Part shown: piece by piece, positions 36,271-43,295 of the stretch
Position numbering within the stretch: the first letter of the stretch is position 1
How the letters are laid out: each line of letters begins with the position of its first letter
IMG/VR virus record: IMGVR_UViG_3300018481_000019
Span: 1-64,000 of that record
DNA: 64,000 nucleotides
From: a virus
Direction: 5' to 3' (one strand)
The notes under the pieces: model-generated
The model's database searches: none
What the model saw: only the letters and a program-made list of their open reading frames with translations
What the model was told of the DNA's origin: nothing
Made by a program: the position numbers and the translations under genes

Positions 36271-36466
36271 CTTTGGACCGCATAGACACAGACACGCCGA
36301 CGGAAGAGAGTGCAAAGGCACCCTCCGGTATTACAGGGTGAAGGAAAAGCTGGTGCTCAGTCAACGGACATCTCATGTGGTTACCACCGTCAGTCAGTTT
36401 TCAAATCCCGACCTCATGGCCCGATGCGACGAGTGCGGAATCGCGGGCGTACTAGTGGAGCGATAA
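36251..36466 (+). CDS. small zinc-ribbon-like protein, 71 aa
   Basis: ATG at 36,251, with GCTTAGGATG upstream. The N-terminus is His-rich (GPHRHRHADGREC) and the C-terminus has RCDECGIAG, so two Cys/His knuckles could form one zinc site. It ends in TAAATGG just before the endolysin. Function unknown. Confidence 0.65.
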   Translation: MDGQTFDFGPHRHRHADGRECKGTLRYYRVKEKLVLSQRTSHVVTTVSQFSNPDLMARCDECGIAGVLVER

Positions 36467-37102
36467 ATGGCGAGCAGCACACAAGTCAGAACGTGGTGGT
36501 CGAAGTACCGCTGCCGACCGGAGCGATTCGTGAAGGTGGCCTTCCCCGGCGACGGCAAGACGTGGCAACTCTCGGTTGCGTCTGAGTCGGCTCCGATCTG
36601 GCGAGCGGTTTCACAGATCATGGCGAGCGAGCCGTATCTGTTTTTGGAAAGCGCGGGAGGCACCTACAACTGTCGTCCGCCGAGTCTCCATGCCTATGCC
36701 TTGGCTATCGACATCAATCCGTCGAAGAACCCGTATCGGAATCCGCCGCGGCACAACTACCCGAGCACCTTCATTTCACGAATGGAGGGAATCAAGGCCA
36801 ACGGCAAGCAAGCCGTTCAATGGGGCGGTCGGTGGCCCGCGGGGAATCCGCCAGACACGATGCACTGGCAGATCAACGTCGCACCGGCAGACGTGAAGAA
36901 TGTCACTTGGGACAAGAATGGAGATGAAGATATGGCGAACGGACCCAACGGAGAACCCAATTGGGACGAAGTTTCAGATTGGGCGCAAGCGGCATGGACC
37001 GACGCTCACAAAGCGGGGCTGCTCAATGAGAACTCCCACCCGAGAGACAGCCTGGAAGTCGAGCAGTTGATGGTCTACTTGAATCGGGCCAAGGTCATTT
37101 GA
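36467..37102 (+). CDS. endolysin, M15-type peptidase
   Basis: 211 aa with no signal peptide. The zinc peptidase signature is SLHAYALAIDINPSKNP (His and Asp ligands, about residues 77-86) and DTMHWQINV (His ligand, about 136), as in VanY/D-Ala-D-Ala-type and L-alanyl-D-Glu endopeptidases used as phage lysins. The last 55 residues (NWDEVSDWAQAAWTDAHKAG) resemble a small helical wall-binding repeat. It should cut peptide cross-bridges of the host wall late in infection. A second wall enzyme is encoded at 47,445. Confidence 0.85.
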   Translation: MASSTQVRTWWSKYRCRPERFVKVAFPGDGKTWQLSVASESAPIWRAVSQIMASEPYLFLESAGGTYNCRPPSLHAYALAIDINPSKNPYRNPPRHNYPSTFISRMEGIKANGKQAVQWGGRWPAGNPPDTMHWQINVAPADVKNVTWDKNGDEDMANGPNGEPNWDEVSDWAQAAWTDAHKAGLLNENSHPRDSLEVEQLMVYLNRAKVI

Positions 37103-37239
37103 ATCCCTGGCTCGCCTTCGCTCTTGGAATGATCTTGGGCGCGGGCCTGCTCATGGGAATTAGTCTTGCCGTCGCTGCCGGAAGGGGCAGGGAATGGGAG
37201 GAAGGCCAGAAACCCCCCGATGATTCGGGGGGTTTCTGA
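37099..37239 (+). CDS. small membrane protein, 46 aa
   Basis: TTG start overlapping the endolysin stop (TTGA). One hydrophobic Gly-rich helix (about residues 4-28) followed by a charged tail GRGREWEEGQ. The last 10 codons are written inside the perfect hairpin at 37,208-37,237. Directly after the endolysin it is a candidate holin or lysis regulator, in competition with the gene at 16,189. Confidence 0.6.
   Translation: MNPWLAFALGMILGAGLLMGISLAVAAGRGREWEEGQKPPDDSGGF
37208..37237 (+). terminator. rho-independent terminator inside a coding end
   Basis: Perfect 13-bp inverted repeat: AGAAACCCCCCGA (37,208-37,220), loop TGAT, TCGGGGGGTTTCT (37,225-37,237), then TGATTGGTTT. It overlaps the last codons and stop of the small membrane gene. 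Being symmetrical, it can act in both directions. Confidence 0.85.
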
Positions 37240-37307
37240 TTGGTTTAGGCCGATTGAGCGGCGGGTAGGGTCGGCGGAGTTGTCGCGGCCTCAGAAAAGA
37301 GGACGCA

Positions 37308-38258
37308 ATGAGACGAACCGTCGCATTCCTTACCGCTGTGTTGGTAGTGATGTTGCTCTCTCTGACGGCTACCGCCCATCATCGACCGTGGCACACCCGC
37401 GGCACCACCACCACCACAACTACAACTACCCGGCCCACGACTACAACTACCCGGCCCACAACTACAAGTACCACCCCCGCTGGCGCGTGCGACACCACAC
37501 CCGATGGTGCGCCGAGCGGAGCATCCGTTCGTGGTCCCGCCACTATCACGACGAGCCAGACCATTTCCAATGTCGTCTTCGACGGCACTCACAGCGATGA
37601 TTTAGTTCGGGTCTATGGCTCTCATGTGATTTTCAATCATGTGACATTCAGAGGAACCGGCACCGGCTCCACCGGACATACGGTGGAAGTGAAGCGGGGA
37701 GGCTCAGTCGAGATTCGTAATTCGCTTTGGAATGGTCAGCCCTCAGAAGACTCCATTCAGTTTGGCGGTCCCAATGGCGATCAGCACGCCGGTCACTCGG
37801 TAATTCGGTGCAGCACGATTGGCGGCGCACCAGACGAAGATCACGCTGATTTCAAAGTGAGCCAACCGGGAGCGGTCGTGGACTTCATCGACAACCGTTT
37901 TGCCACGGTGCCGACGGGGGGAAGGACAATTCAAAACGACGGAAGCGTCGGTAGGCAGAACTTCATCCGCAACACCGGACTGGCAAACGTGCTTTTGGAA
38001 AACACCGTCGCTGGCTCTTTGGTCGGCAACAGCATTGGTCAGTTGTACGTCTACAACGCAAGGGATTGGCTGATTCAAGGGAACACCATCACCCGATTGC
38101 AGAACGGTGTAGCCGATGGACGCAACCCGAGCGGCATCTTCTACCTAGCGAACACGATCAGTCAGTTCGTGTTTTATGGCGGGTCGTGTTGGGCGACCGG
38201 GAACTCGTTGGCCTTATCCCAATGCGCGGTCGGCTCCCCTGGTTGGTATCCGAGATAA
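37308..38258 (+). CDS. exported beta-helix protein
   Basis: 316 aa with ribosome site AAAGAGGACGC. A typical signal peptide (MRRTVAFLTAVLVVMLLSLTATA, cut likely after Ala24) is followed by a Thr/Arg/Pro linker (about 30-58) and a single-sheet beta-helix (about 75-300) with Asn-rich turns (FNHVTFRGTG, LLENTVAGSLVGNSIG). No catalytic motif recognised. It lies alone between two strong hairpins, so it may be transcribed by read-through or from an unseen promoter. A secreted polysaccharide-acting or surface protein made in the infected cell is a reasonable guess. Confidence 0.75.
   Translation: MRRTVAFLTAVLVVMLLSLTATAHHRPWHTRGTTTTTTTTTRPTTTTTRPTTTSTTPAGACDTTPDGAPSGASVRGPATITTSQTISNVVFDGTHSDDLVRVYGSHVIFNHVTFRGTGTGSTGHTVEVKRGGSVEIRNSLWNGQPSEDSIQFGGPNGDQHAGHSVIRCSTIGGAPDEDHADFKVSQPGAVVDFIDNRFATVPTGGRTIQNDGSVGRQNFIRNTGLANVLLENTVAGSLVGNSIGQLYVYNARDWLIQGNTITRLQNGVADGRNPSGIFYLANTISQFVFYGGSCWATGNSLALSQCAVGSPGWYPR
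37418..37459. repeat. tandem repeat, 2 units of 21 bp (Thr-Arg-Pro linker)
   Basis: Units 37,418-37,438 and 37,439-37,459 share ACTACAACTACCCGGCCCAC after their first base and encode the Thr-rich linker of the exported beta-helix protein. A third, partly matching unit follows. Confidence 0.7.
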
Positions 38259-38259
38259 C

Positions 38260-38286
38260 AGAAAGCCCCGAAAATCGGGGCTTTCT
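38260..38286. terminator. bidirectional terminator between convergent operons
   Basis: AGAAAGCCCCGA (38,260-38,271), loop AAA, TCGGGGCTTTCT (38,275-38,286): a perfect 12-bp stem. The + strand late operon ends just before it and the - strand early operon runs towards it from the other side. Confidence 0.88.
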
Positions 38287-38359
38287 GATTCCACGGCCCA
38301 CGGCCTTGTCTTAGCGACTCACCGTGATTGTCCACTCTTCCGCGAAGCGCTTGGTCAGC

Positions 38360-38596
38360 TTATCGAATGTCGTCCACGGTCACAGGCTCAGATTTGGGCC
38401 AGAGCGTGTTGATGTGTTCGATTGCCTTCCAGAGAGCAGGCCATTGCTGGCGGTGACGGACGATCATCATGCGGTGGTATCTCGGATTCACGCCTTCGTC
38501 ACGAATAGCCCTTACTAGTTCGGACACTGCTTCCGCTAATTCCGATGAAGATAGCTCCTGGCTTCCACTCGGGACATTGCTCGCCGCATACGGCAT
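38360..38596 (-). CDS. small hypothetical protein, 78 aa
   Basis: The last gene of the leftward operon. Start taken as ATG at 38,596 (MPYAASNVPSG); an earlier ATG at 38,674 gives a Ser/Thr/Pro-rich leader that looks like a shadow of the overlapping gene. The core NPRYHRMMIVRHRQQWPALW is well ordered and basic. After the stop, the +1 frame continues for about 20 codons (TTFDKLTKRFAEEWTITVSR) without a start codon, so the true C-terminus may lie there through a frameshift. Confidence 0.6.
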   Translation of the reverse strand: MPYAASNVPSGSQELSSSELAEAVSELVRAIRDEGVNPRYHRMMIVRHRQQWPALWKAIEHINTLWPKSEPVTVDDIR

Positions 38597-38828
38597 AAGA
38601 GATTCCTTGATGGAGGGCGCGGGAGTAGATGTAGAGGTCGATTCCGGTTCCACACCAGTAGCACCGTGGGTCATTCTTGGAACCATCCTTCGTTCCTCTG
38701 AACGTCCTTCGCCCTTTCGATTTGCTCTTGCCGCCAGCGCCATTCGTGGGGGTTGAGGGGGCCGCGGGGGTCGGGGTCGTCAATGTCTCCGATGAATTGG
38801 GGTTGTCTCTGTCTCTTGGCGTAGTCAA
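38499..38828 (-). CDS. zinc-ribbon protein overlapping the upstream gene, 109 aa
   Basis: TTG at 38,828 preceded by GGGAG. The C-terminal half has a convincing zinc ribbon (RCYWCGTG ... AVCGEQC). The first 50 residues (Ser/Thr/Pro then Lys/Arg-rich) are read in another frame of the membrane gene at 38,671-38,910, an overlap of 158 bases. No start codon exists closer to the ribbon. Either a real overlapping gene or a ribbon entered by frameshifting. Confidence 0.45.
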   Translation of the reverse strand: MTTPRDRDNPNSSETLTTPTPAAPSTPTNGAGGKSKSKGRRTFRGTKDGSKNDPRCYWCGTGIDLYIYSRALHQGISYAVCGEQCPEWKPGAIFIGISGSSVRTSKGYS

Positions 38829-38910
38829 TTTTCTCCCACAGTTGAATCATTATGACGAGCAGTCCGCCCAGGATGCAGGCTATGGCGATGAACCACAAAA
38901 AGTCAGTCAT
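38671..38910 (-). CDS. membrane protein with charged tail, 79 aa
   Basis: ATG at 38,910 overlaps the upstream stop (ATGA). One N-terminal transmembrane helix (about 3-24, FLWFIAIACILGGLLVIMIQL), then a basic and acidic cytoplasmic tail ending EGWFQE with WRWRQEQIER. Function unknown; one of many small membrane genes in this operon. Confidence 0.75.
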   Translation of the reverse strand: MTDFLWFIAIACILGGLLVIMIQLWEKIDYAKRQRQPQFIGDIDDPDPRGPLNPHEWRWRQEQIERAKDVQRNEGWFQE

Positions 38911-39068
38911 GTTTCCTCCGGTACTGCCGCCTTGTCGAGCCATTCCACCAGCTTGTCCAAATCAACCGACACAGAACCTACGCCTCCGGCAAGCTCGCGT
39001 AGCGAGTTTTGCAAGTCGGTGAGACTTATCCACTTCTCTTGGTGGAAGTTGACGTAGCGGAGTCTCAT
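38907..39068 (-). CDS. small hypothetical protein, 53 aa
   Basis: ATGA overlaps on both sides. Soluble and helical, with RLRYVNFHQEKWISLTDL at the start and VSVDLDKLVEWLDK near the end. Not recognised. Confidence 0.65.
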   Translation of the reverse strand: MRLRYVNFHQEKWISLTDLQNSLRELAGGVGSVSVDLDKLVEWLDKAAVPEET

Positions 39069-39262
39069 TCCTTGGTCTGAGCGTCCTTGATTGCGAGCAC
39101 GATCAAGTCAATACGTGATAGCTCGGCGGCTTTGGCCCGTCCTGCGCTGGAACCGGAAGCAACTTGTGATCTGTCCGCTTCCTTGTAAATGCGCTCCCGC
39201 TGTGCTTGGAGCAGATCATTCAGGTACTTGGCCTGGTGATCTTCGACGGTGATGATTTTCAT
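39065..39262 (-). CDS. small hypothetical protein, 65 aa
   Basis: ATG at 39,262 in an ATGA overlap. Begins MKIITVEDHQAKYLNDLL; helical, with a basic middle (RAKAAEL). An upstream extension in frame is Arg/Gly-rich shadow. Function unknown. Confidence 0.7.
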   Translation of the reverse strand: MKIITVEDHQAKYLNDLLQAQRERIYKEADRSQVASGSSAGRAKAAELSRIDLIVLAIKDAQTKE

Positions 39263-39405
39263 TCCGTGCCTTCCGTGTCTGTGTCTGTGTCTGTTTCTTC
39301 TCGCCACCAGCGGAGCCGGTTGAACCCTTTGATCGCAAGGTCCGCTCCGACCCAACCAATGACCAGGGCCACGATTAGAATGGCCCATGACTCCCATCCG
39401 TCCAA
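39259..39405 (-). CDS. single-pass membrane protein, 48 aa
   Basis: TTG at 39,405 with GGAGG 7 bases upstream decides the start. One transmembrane helix (about 7-24, WAILIVALVIGWVGADLAI), a basic juxtamembrane RLRWWR and an acidic tail with repeated Asp-Thr. Ends in ATGA with the next gene. Confidence 0.6.
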   Translation of the reverse strand: MDGWESWAILIVALVIGWVGADLAIKGFNRLRWWREETDTDTDTEGTE

Positions 39406-39443
39406 TCGGGCCTCCGAGTAGGGACGGCGATCATAGCGGGTTG

Positions 39444-39689
39444 CTACTCCGGTTTCACGTCGATCAATTTCATGTAGCTGAGACTCCACACCACGTAGCC
39501 GAGAACATCGTCCCAAAGCTCGTCGGGCATCTTTTGAATCAGCTTCCAGTAGTCGTGGGCTTCGGGATGATCGCTCCCTTTTCGGAAGGCGACGTGGATT
39601 CCCTCACCGAGAATCGACTTCCATTCGTCCGGTGTGTACCGAGTGGGTTCTTCCTCTACCGATGATTTTCCGATGTCCATTTCACTCAT
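39444..39689 (-). CDS. small hypothetical protein, 81 aa
   Basis: ATGA overlap with the upstream gene. Acidic and Trp-rich (YTPDEWKSILGEGIHVAF, ELWDDVLGYVVWSLSYM). The pattern of helices suggests a small globular protein. Not recognised. Confidence 0.7.
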   Translation of the reverse strand: MSEMDIGKSSVEEEPTRYTPDEWKSILGEGIHVAFRKGSDHPEAHDYWKLIQKMPDELWDDVLGYVVWSLSYMKLIDVKPE

Positions 39690-40102
39690 TCTCGTTCTCC
39701 GTTCTGTTGTCTGGCGATCTTGCAGGCTTTTGAAATCGGGACCACCTTGGAACTCGGCCTTCCGGTCACGGTGTTGAACACCCGAGCCGTGGTCTTAGTT
39801 TCCCGAACCACGGCATAGGTCGGAAGCTCGGACGGCATCTCAGATTGAACAACGGGACAGTTGTAGGTTCCGGTTGGTCTGCCCCTGTTATTCGGAGCAA
39901 GGTTGGATAGCGCCTTGCCTCTAACCGACTCCATCTCGTCGGGGTCGGTGCTTGCCAGCAAAGCGGCTAGTTCCTCCGGCCCGATCTGCTCGGCTTGCCG
40001 TGCAGATACGGTGTTGACACCCCACCACGTTTGATCGGTCGCACCCAATGATCGTTTGGCTCGGTAGTAGCCAGAGCCGCCAGATGGGTAGGCGTGGCTC
40101 AC
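39686..40102 (-). CDS. hypothetical protein, 138 aa
   Basis: GTG at 40,102 overlapping the upstream stop (GTGA) is preferred over an earlier GTG that would overlap by 40 bases. Begins SHAYPSGGSGYYRAKRSLG; a central helix holds EELAALLASTDPDEMES; the C-terminus is basic and beta-rich (TARVFNTVTGRPSSKVVPIS). Possibly nucleic-acid binding on charge grounds only. Confidence 0.65.
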   Translation of the reverse strand: MSHAYPSGGSGYYRAKRSLGATDQTWWGVNTVSARQAEQIGPEELAALLASTDPDEMESVRGKALSNLAPNNRGRPTGTYNCPVVQSEMPSELPTYAVVRETKTTARVFNTVTGRPSSKVVPISKACKIARQQNGERE

Positions 40103-40467
40103 AATGGAGCGCCCTGCGTCCAAGTCAGATCGAACCAATCTTCATCTTGGTAGCGGTCTTGTTGCAGACGAAAGTGCGCCGCCCACACCGCATAGAGCAT
40201 TTTGTGGCGGTCGTCCTCACCCTTGTCGATGTTGTCTTTCACCGACTCGTAGTCGAGTTCGTATGCCTCTCGTTTGAGATAGTCCGCAACCACCGCTCTC
40301 GGAACTGTCTTGCGAAAGCGATAGTCGCTCCCGGCGAGTTCCTTGATGTCGTCGGGGCCAAAGGCATCGACCAAGTCCTCACGGACTCGGGACTTCACCA
40401 TGAGGTACGCCGAGTTGTCCTTGTGCTTCACGATGGAGAAGAACCCATCCTTGGTGAAAATCCACAT
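40099..40467 (-). CDS. small protein of MWIFTKDGF family, 122 aa
   Basis: ATG at 40,467 in TGATG with ribosome site GAGGAAAAG. MWIFTKDGFFSIVKHKD, YLMVKSRVREDL and a C-terminal helix (MLYAVWAAHFRLQQDRY) match a family that I associate with many actinobacteriophage early regions, function unknown. Small, soluble, acidic. Confidence 0.8.
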   Translation of the reverse strand: MWIFTKDGFFSIVKHKDNSAYLMVKSRVREDLVDAFGPDDIKELAGSDYRFRKTVPRAVVADYLKREAYELDYESVKDNIDKGEDDRHKMLYAVWAAHFRLQQDRYQDEDWFDLTWTQGAPL

Positions 40468-40688
40468 CAGCTTTTCCTCAGAACCGCATTCATGGCGCTC
40501 TTGATCGTGTTCATCTGCTCCTGATAGGCGGCATCCCACTCTTTTGCGCTGGAACCGTCTGCCGCATCCGACCGGCGTAGCTTGGCCTGCCTGCCCTTTA
40601 TCAAGTCGTACTGTCGGCTCAGAGCCGTGTCGATCATCCTGATTTCCAACTCAGTTAGTTTGACCGTCTTTGTTTTTGTGTCACTCAT
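40467..40688 (-). CDS. small helical protein, 73 aa
   Basis: ATG at 40,688. A basic N-terminus (MSDTKTKTVKLTELE) leads into helices; the end NTIKSAMNAVLRKS is basic. The start resembles ribbon-helix-helix or antitoxin-like N-termini, but no motif is certain. Overlaps the next gene by one base. Confidence 0.7.
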   Translation of the reverse strand: MSDTKTKTVKLTELEIRMIDTALSRQYDLIKGRQAKLRRSDAADGSSAKEWDAAYQEQMNTIKSAMNAVLRKS

Positions 40689-40700
40689 GTTTTCTCGCTT

Positions 40701-40964
40701 TCAGTCGTCGGTGGGTCGCCAAGCCTGGTTGACCCAAGCGTCCCATTCCATTGCTTGCTTCTCGGCCTGAGCCTTTTGCTCCTGCCAATATTTCAGTCGA
40801 TAGCTGGCGATGGATACCAGAGCATCCAGGGCCAGAATCACCACCATCCCAAGGACGAATATCCGAGATGGTGTGTAGTCGGTGAAGATCATTTTCAATG
40901 CAGTATAACCCCAAGCAAGGGTCAGTGCAACATTCACGATGATGCCAAGTTTGTTTCGGTTCAT
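40701..40964 (-). CDS. two-segment membrane protein, 87 aa
   Basis: ATGA overlap with the upstream gene. Two transmembrane helices (about 5-26 and 34-55) and a long amphipathic Gln/Lys/Trp-rich C-terminal helix (KYWQEQKAQAEKQAMEW). Holin-like in size, but encoded in the early operon, so superinfection exclusion or membrane remodelling are also possible. Confidence 0.7.
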   Translation of the reverse strand: MNRNKLGIIVNVALTLAWGYTALKMIFTDYTPSRIFVLGMVVILALDALVSIASYRLKYWQEQKAQAEKQAMEWDAWVNQAWRPTDD

Positions 40965-41887
40965 ATGTCCTCCGGTAGTAGTTGGTCCGCCAGTGACGGC
41001 GGTTCGGACGTGTCGATTGTGATTGGGAGAATCGCGTGCTCTTTCAAAACGGCAGCGAAGCTCTCTAGGGCTTCCGCCGCCTTTTCCATTCCCTCAGTCG
41101 CCTCTTTCAATCCGATGGATTCCTCCACCACTTCATCGAAGTCGTCGGGCTGCTCGGGAATGTCTTTCACCGCTGCTTCCATCGCAGCCAAGTCAGCCAG
41201 TTCACTCACCAAGAATTCAATCTTGGGAGATGGAGTTGAATCCAGATTCGCTATCGCCTCTTCGACGGTGGCAGCGTCGTACCAAAAGGAAGATGCGCCC
41301 TCCGGTGTTGAAATGGGGGCGGAGTCGGCGTAGATGCCGACTCCCAAGCCCTTCATCGCTTCGTCTTTGGTCGGGTAGGCCCACCCGTTGTTCTTGGCGC
41401 AAACCGGCCCGTACCCGGCGAAGATGCTCCGCTCGTCGGTCAGATGGGCGGCACAATTGATGCAGATGCCGTAGGTCTTGCCGAACTTGGCGGCTTCCTC
41501 AGCGGGCATCCGAGTGGCCTCACTCAGACCTTTCAGCCCCCGCTTGCCCTGGTACTCAAAGCCCCAGGCTCCGTCAATCTCTTTCAGGAAGGAAGCGACG
41601 ACATGCCCGTTCCGAGTCCGGTAGACCTTGACCGCCACTCCCGTCTCGGGGGAGATGTGCATTCCCTCCGGCACGTCGGCGTAGACCGGCTTGGGCTTCT
41701 CGACCTTGGGCTGCGCCAGAAGCCATTCGATGCGCTTGCTGGCTTCCTGCTTGGTCATGGTGTCGGAAGCGACTTGGGCCTCAACGTGGGCCTTGACCTC
41801 CGGGGTGAGTGACCGCTGCTCTATGAGCGAGACGATGAAGGCGATCTGCTTCTCGGTTGCGTAGCTTTCGGGCGGGGAGTATGTCAT
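40961..41887 (-). CDS. DUF6011-like zinc-ribbon protein, 308 aa
   Basis: First gene behind the promoter at 41,918-41,945, ribosome site AGAAAGGACC. The N-terminus has YATEKQIAFIVSLIEQR, typical of proteins with a small helical domain; residues about 142-170 hold YGICINCAAHLTDE and YGPVCAKN, the C-x2-C ... C ribbon of DUF6011-like proteins. The C-terminal third is acidic, with coiled-coil character and a poorly ordered end. Such proteins are common in actinophages; function unknown. Confidence 0.75.
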   Translation of the reverse strand: MTYSPPESYATEKQIAFIVSLIEQRSLTPEVKAHVEAQVASDTMTKQEASKRIEWLLAQPKVEKPKPVYADVPEGMHISPETGVAVKVYRTRNGHVVASFLKEIDGAWGFEYQGKRGLKGLSEATRMPAEEAAKFGKTYGICINCAAHLTDERSIFAGYGPVCAKNNGWAYPTKDEAMKGLGVGIYADSAPISTPEGASSFWYDAATVEEAIANLDSTPSPKIEFLVSELADLAAMEAAVKDIPEQPDDFDEVVEESIGLKEATEGMEKAAEALESFAAVLKEHAILPITIDTSEPPSLADQLLPEDI

Positions 41888-41917
41888 AGGCGGTCCTTTC
41901 TCTTGCCTGACACTCTG

Positions 41918-41945
41918 ATTATAGCCCGCTGAAAATCTAACGCAA
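41918..41945 (-). promoter_or_regulatory. early promoter, TTGCGT-N16-TATAAT
   Basis: On the - strand: -35 TTGCGT (41,940-41,945), -10 TATAAT (41,918-41,923). The spacer begins TAGATTTTCA, a variant of the shared AATTWCA element. The -35 overlaps the stop codon of the gene at 41,937. The leader downstream has GAGTGTCAGGCAAGAG and AAAGGACCGCC, as in other members. Confidence 0.85.
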
Positions 41946-42332
41946 ATCCAAATCCGAATTATTTGGAGAAATTTCGTGGGCGATCAATTGGCCCATCGCG
42001 TCCAGATCGTTCCAAGGAAGGTTTTTGAATTCCAGCACCATCGCCGTTGGGGGTTCCAACTCAGCCACGATGAACTTGGCTCCGTCGGAATATCCAAGGT
42101 CGATCAGCCAGCGCATCTCGGAATCGGATTCGGCCTCCATGAAGGACCGGCGTTCAACCGAGAGGTAGATCGGAAACAGAGAACTCTCGGTCACGTAGGC
42201 GTGGTAGCCCAAGTGAACGAGAGTTCTCGCGAGTATGTACGCCTTGGCGGACGGGTCTTTCAAATCACCGATGGAGAGCCGGTAGACCATATCTGCCGCG
42301 GTAACGGCATTACTTGGCGGTCTTGCTGCCAT
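41937..42332 (-). CDS. hypothetical protein, 131 aa
   Basis: Start uncertain: ATG at 42,332 overlaps the upstream gene by 23 bases, and an ATG at 42,290 is the alternative. The protein is mixed alpha/beta with AYILARTLVHLGYHAYV and IYLSVERRSFM. Its final codons contain the -35 of the next promoter. Not recognised. Confidence 0.6.
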   Translation of the reverse strand: MAARPPSNAVTAADMVYRLSIGDLKDPSAKAYILARTLVHLGYHAYVTESSLFPIYLSVERRSFMEAESDSEMRWLIDLGYSDGAKFIVAELEPPTAMVLEFKNLPWNDLDAMGQLIAHEISPNNSDLDLR

Positions 42333-42600
42333 TGGTCTTGTAAGCACGCGGCTCGTATCCGATGGAAACGAGTGCTTGCTGCACCCAACCGATTGAGTAG
42401 CCGGTTATCTCGGCAATCTCTTTCAGGGTGGCTCCGTTGTTCTTGGCGGTCATTGCCGCCTTGACGAGACGGCCCTTGGCGGAATCGACATCTCTTTCCA
42501 GCTTCGTGATGTTCGTTCGCTCACTCTTCAGCTTGGCGAATGCGTTCTCACGTCTGCCCTCTCGGGCTAGCTCGGCCTTGGTCTTGGTTTCAGTGGTCAT
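42310..42600 (-). CDS. helix-turn-helix DNA-binding protein, 96 aa
   Basis: ATG at 42,600, ribosome site AAAGGGGGTGA. A basic helical N-terminus (REGRRENAFAKLKSERT) and a clear helix-turn-helix: GATLKEIAEITGYSIGWVQQAL (about residues 58-79). A small transcription regulator placed just before one of the promoters is a natural candidate for a repressor or activator of the promoter family. A -10-like TACAAT (42,626-42,631) with a poor -35 lies upstream. Confidence 0.75.
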   Translation of the reverse strand: MTTETKTKAELAREGRRENAFAKLKSERTNITKLERDVDSAKGRLVKAAMTAKNNGATLKEIAEITGYSIGWVQQALVSIGYEPRAYKTNGSKTAK

Positions 42601-42662
42601 GTAGGTGTTCACCCCCTTTCGGTAAATTGTAGTCCGCTTGAATCACTACCGCTAGGGGCAAT

Positions 42663-43295
42663 TCAAAACGGAGGTTTGTCGTCTCCGTCAGGGTCTTGGT
42701 CTTCGTCTAGCTTCGGGATGGGCGGCGGTGCTTCCTCTTCCGCTGGTGGTTCCGCTGGCACCGGCAGAGGAACATCTGCACTTGCATCGTCGGTGTGCAG
42801 AGGTATCGGCGGTGGCGGAGGAACGTCGGCGGCAGTAGCGGCTCCGGCGAAATCGGGAGCGGGCGGAAGTTCGTCTTCACCCCCTGGTGGGTGCAAGCTC
42901 TTGACCTCAGTGCGAGTGTCACCTTCCCAATCGCGGTGTGACACATTGGCTACCACGGAACGGCCCACCATCAAACGAGCAAGGTCTTCCGGCGATGGGT
43001 TGTTGTCTCTGAGAAATGCTTCTGTGAATCCGAGCGAGCGAAGCGCCCGGAGGAACATGCGGCGATGTCCCGGCTTGGATTCGTGATTTGGAAAAACGAG
43101 ATTGTTCCAGAGGTACTCGTCGTCATACGGCCCACCGTCCACGACCAGCACCATTTCGATCATGGTCTTGCCGGTAGCGGCGGGCGATACCGTGGCTTCC
43201 TTCACCCGAGTCAGAATCTTTCCAATGGGAATCAGATCAGCCGGTGCTCCGGTGGGGCTTGCCTCCCCCAAAATGTCGGACCAATTGAACGTCAT
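42663..43295 (-). CDS. single-stranded DNA-binding protein (DUF669-like)
   Basis: 210 aa. The N-terminal 115 residues (TFNWSDILGEA, PIGKILTRVKEATVS, GKTMIEMVLVVDGG, NHESKPGHRRMFLRALRSLGF) resemble the OB-fold DUF669/SSB-like proteins of phage recombination modules. The rest is a Pro/Ala/Glu-rich tail ending DEDQDPDGDDKPPF, closely like the acidic DDxxPF tip by which bacterial SSB recruits partners. It sits next to the annealing ATPase and exonuclease (ATGA overlap), so it should coat ssDNA in replication and recombination. Confidence 0.75.
   Translation of the reverse strand: MTFNWSDILGEASPTGAPADLIPIGKILTRVKEATVSPAATGKTMIEMVLVVDGGPYDDEYLWNNLVFPNHESKPGHRRMFLRALRSLGFTEAFLRDNNPSPEDLARLMVGRSVVANVSHRDWEGDTRTEVKSLHPPGGEDELPPAPDFAGAATAADVPPPPPIPLHTDDASADVPLPVPAEPPAEEEAPPPIPKLDEDQDPDGDDKPPF

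Noticed and set aside
42626-42653. A TACAAT -10 upstream of the HTH gene as another member of the promoter family
   Set aside because: No -35 hexamer at the right distance (AGCGGT) and no AATTWCA spacer; left as a weak -10 in the gene entry.
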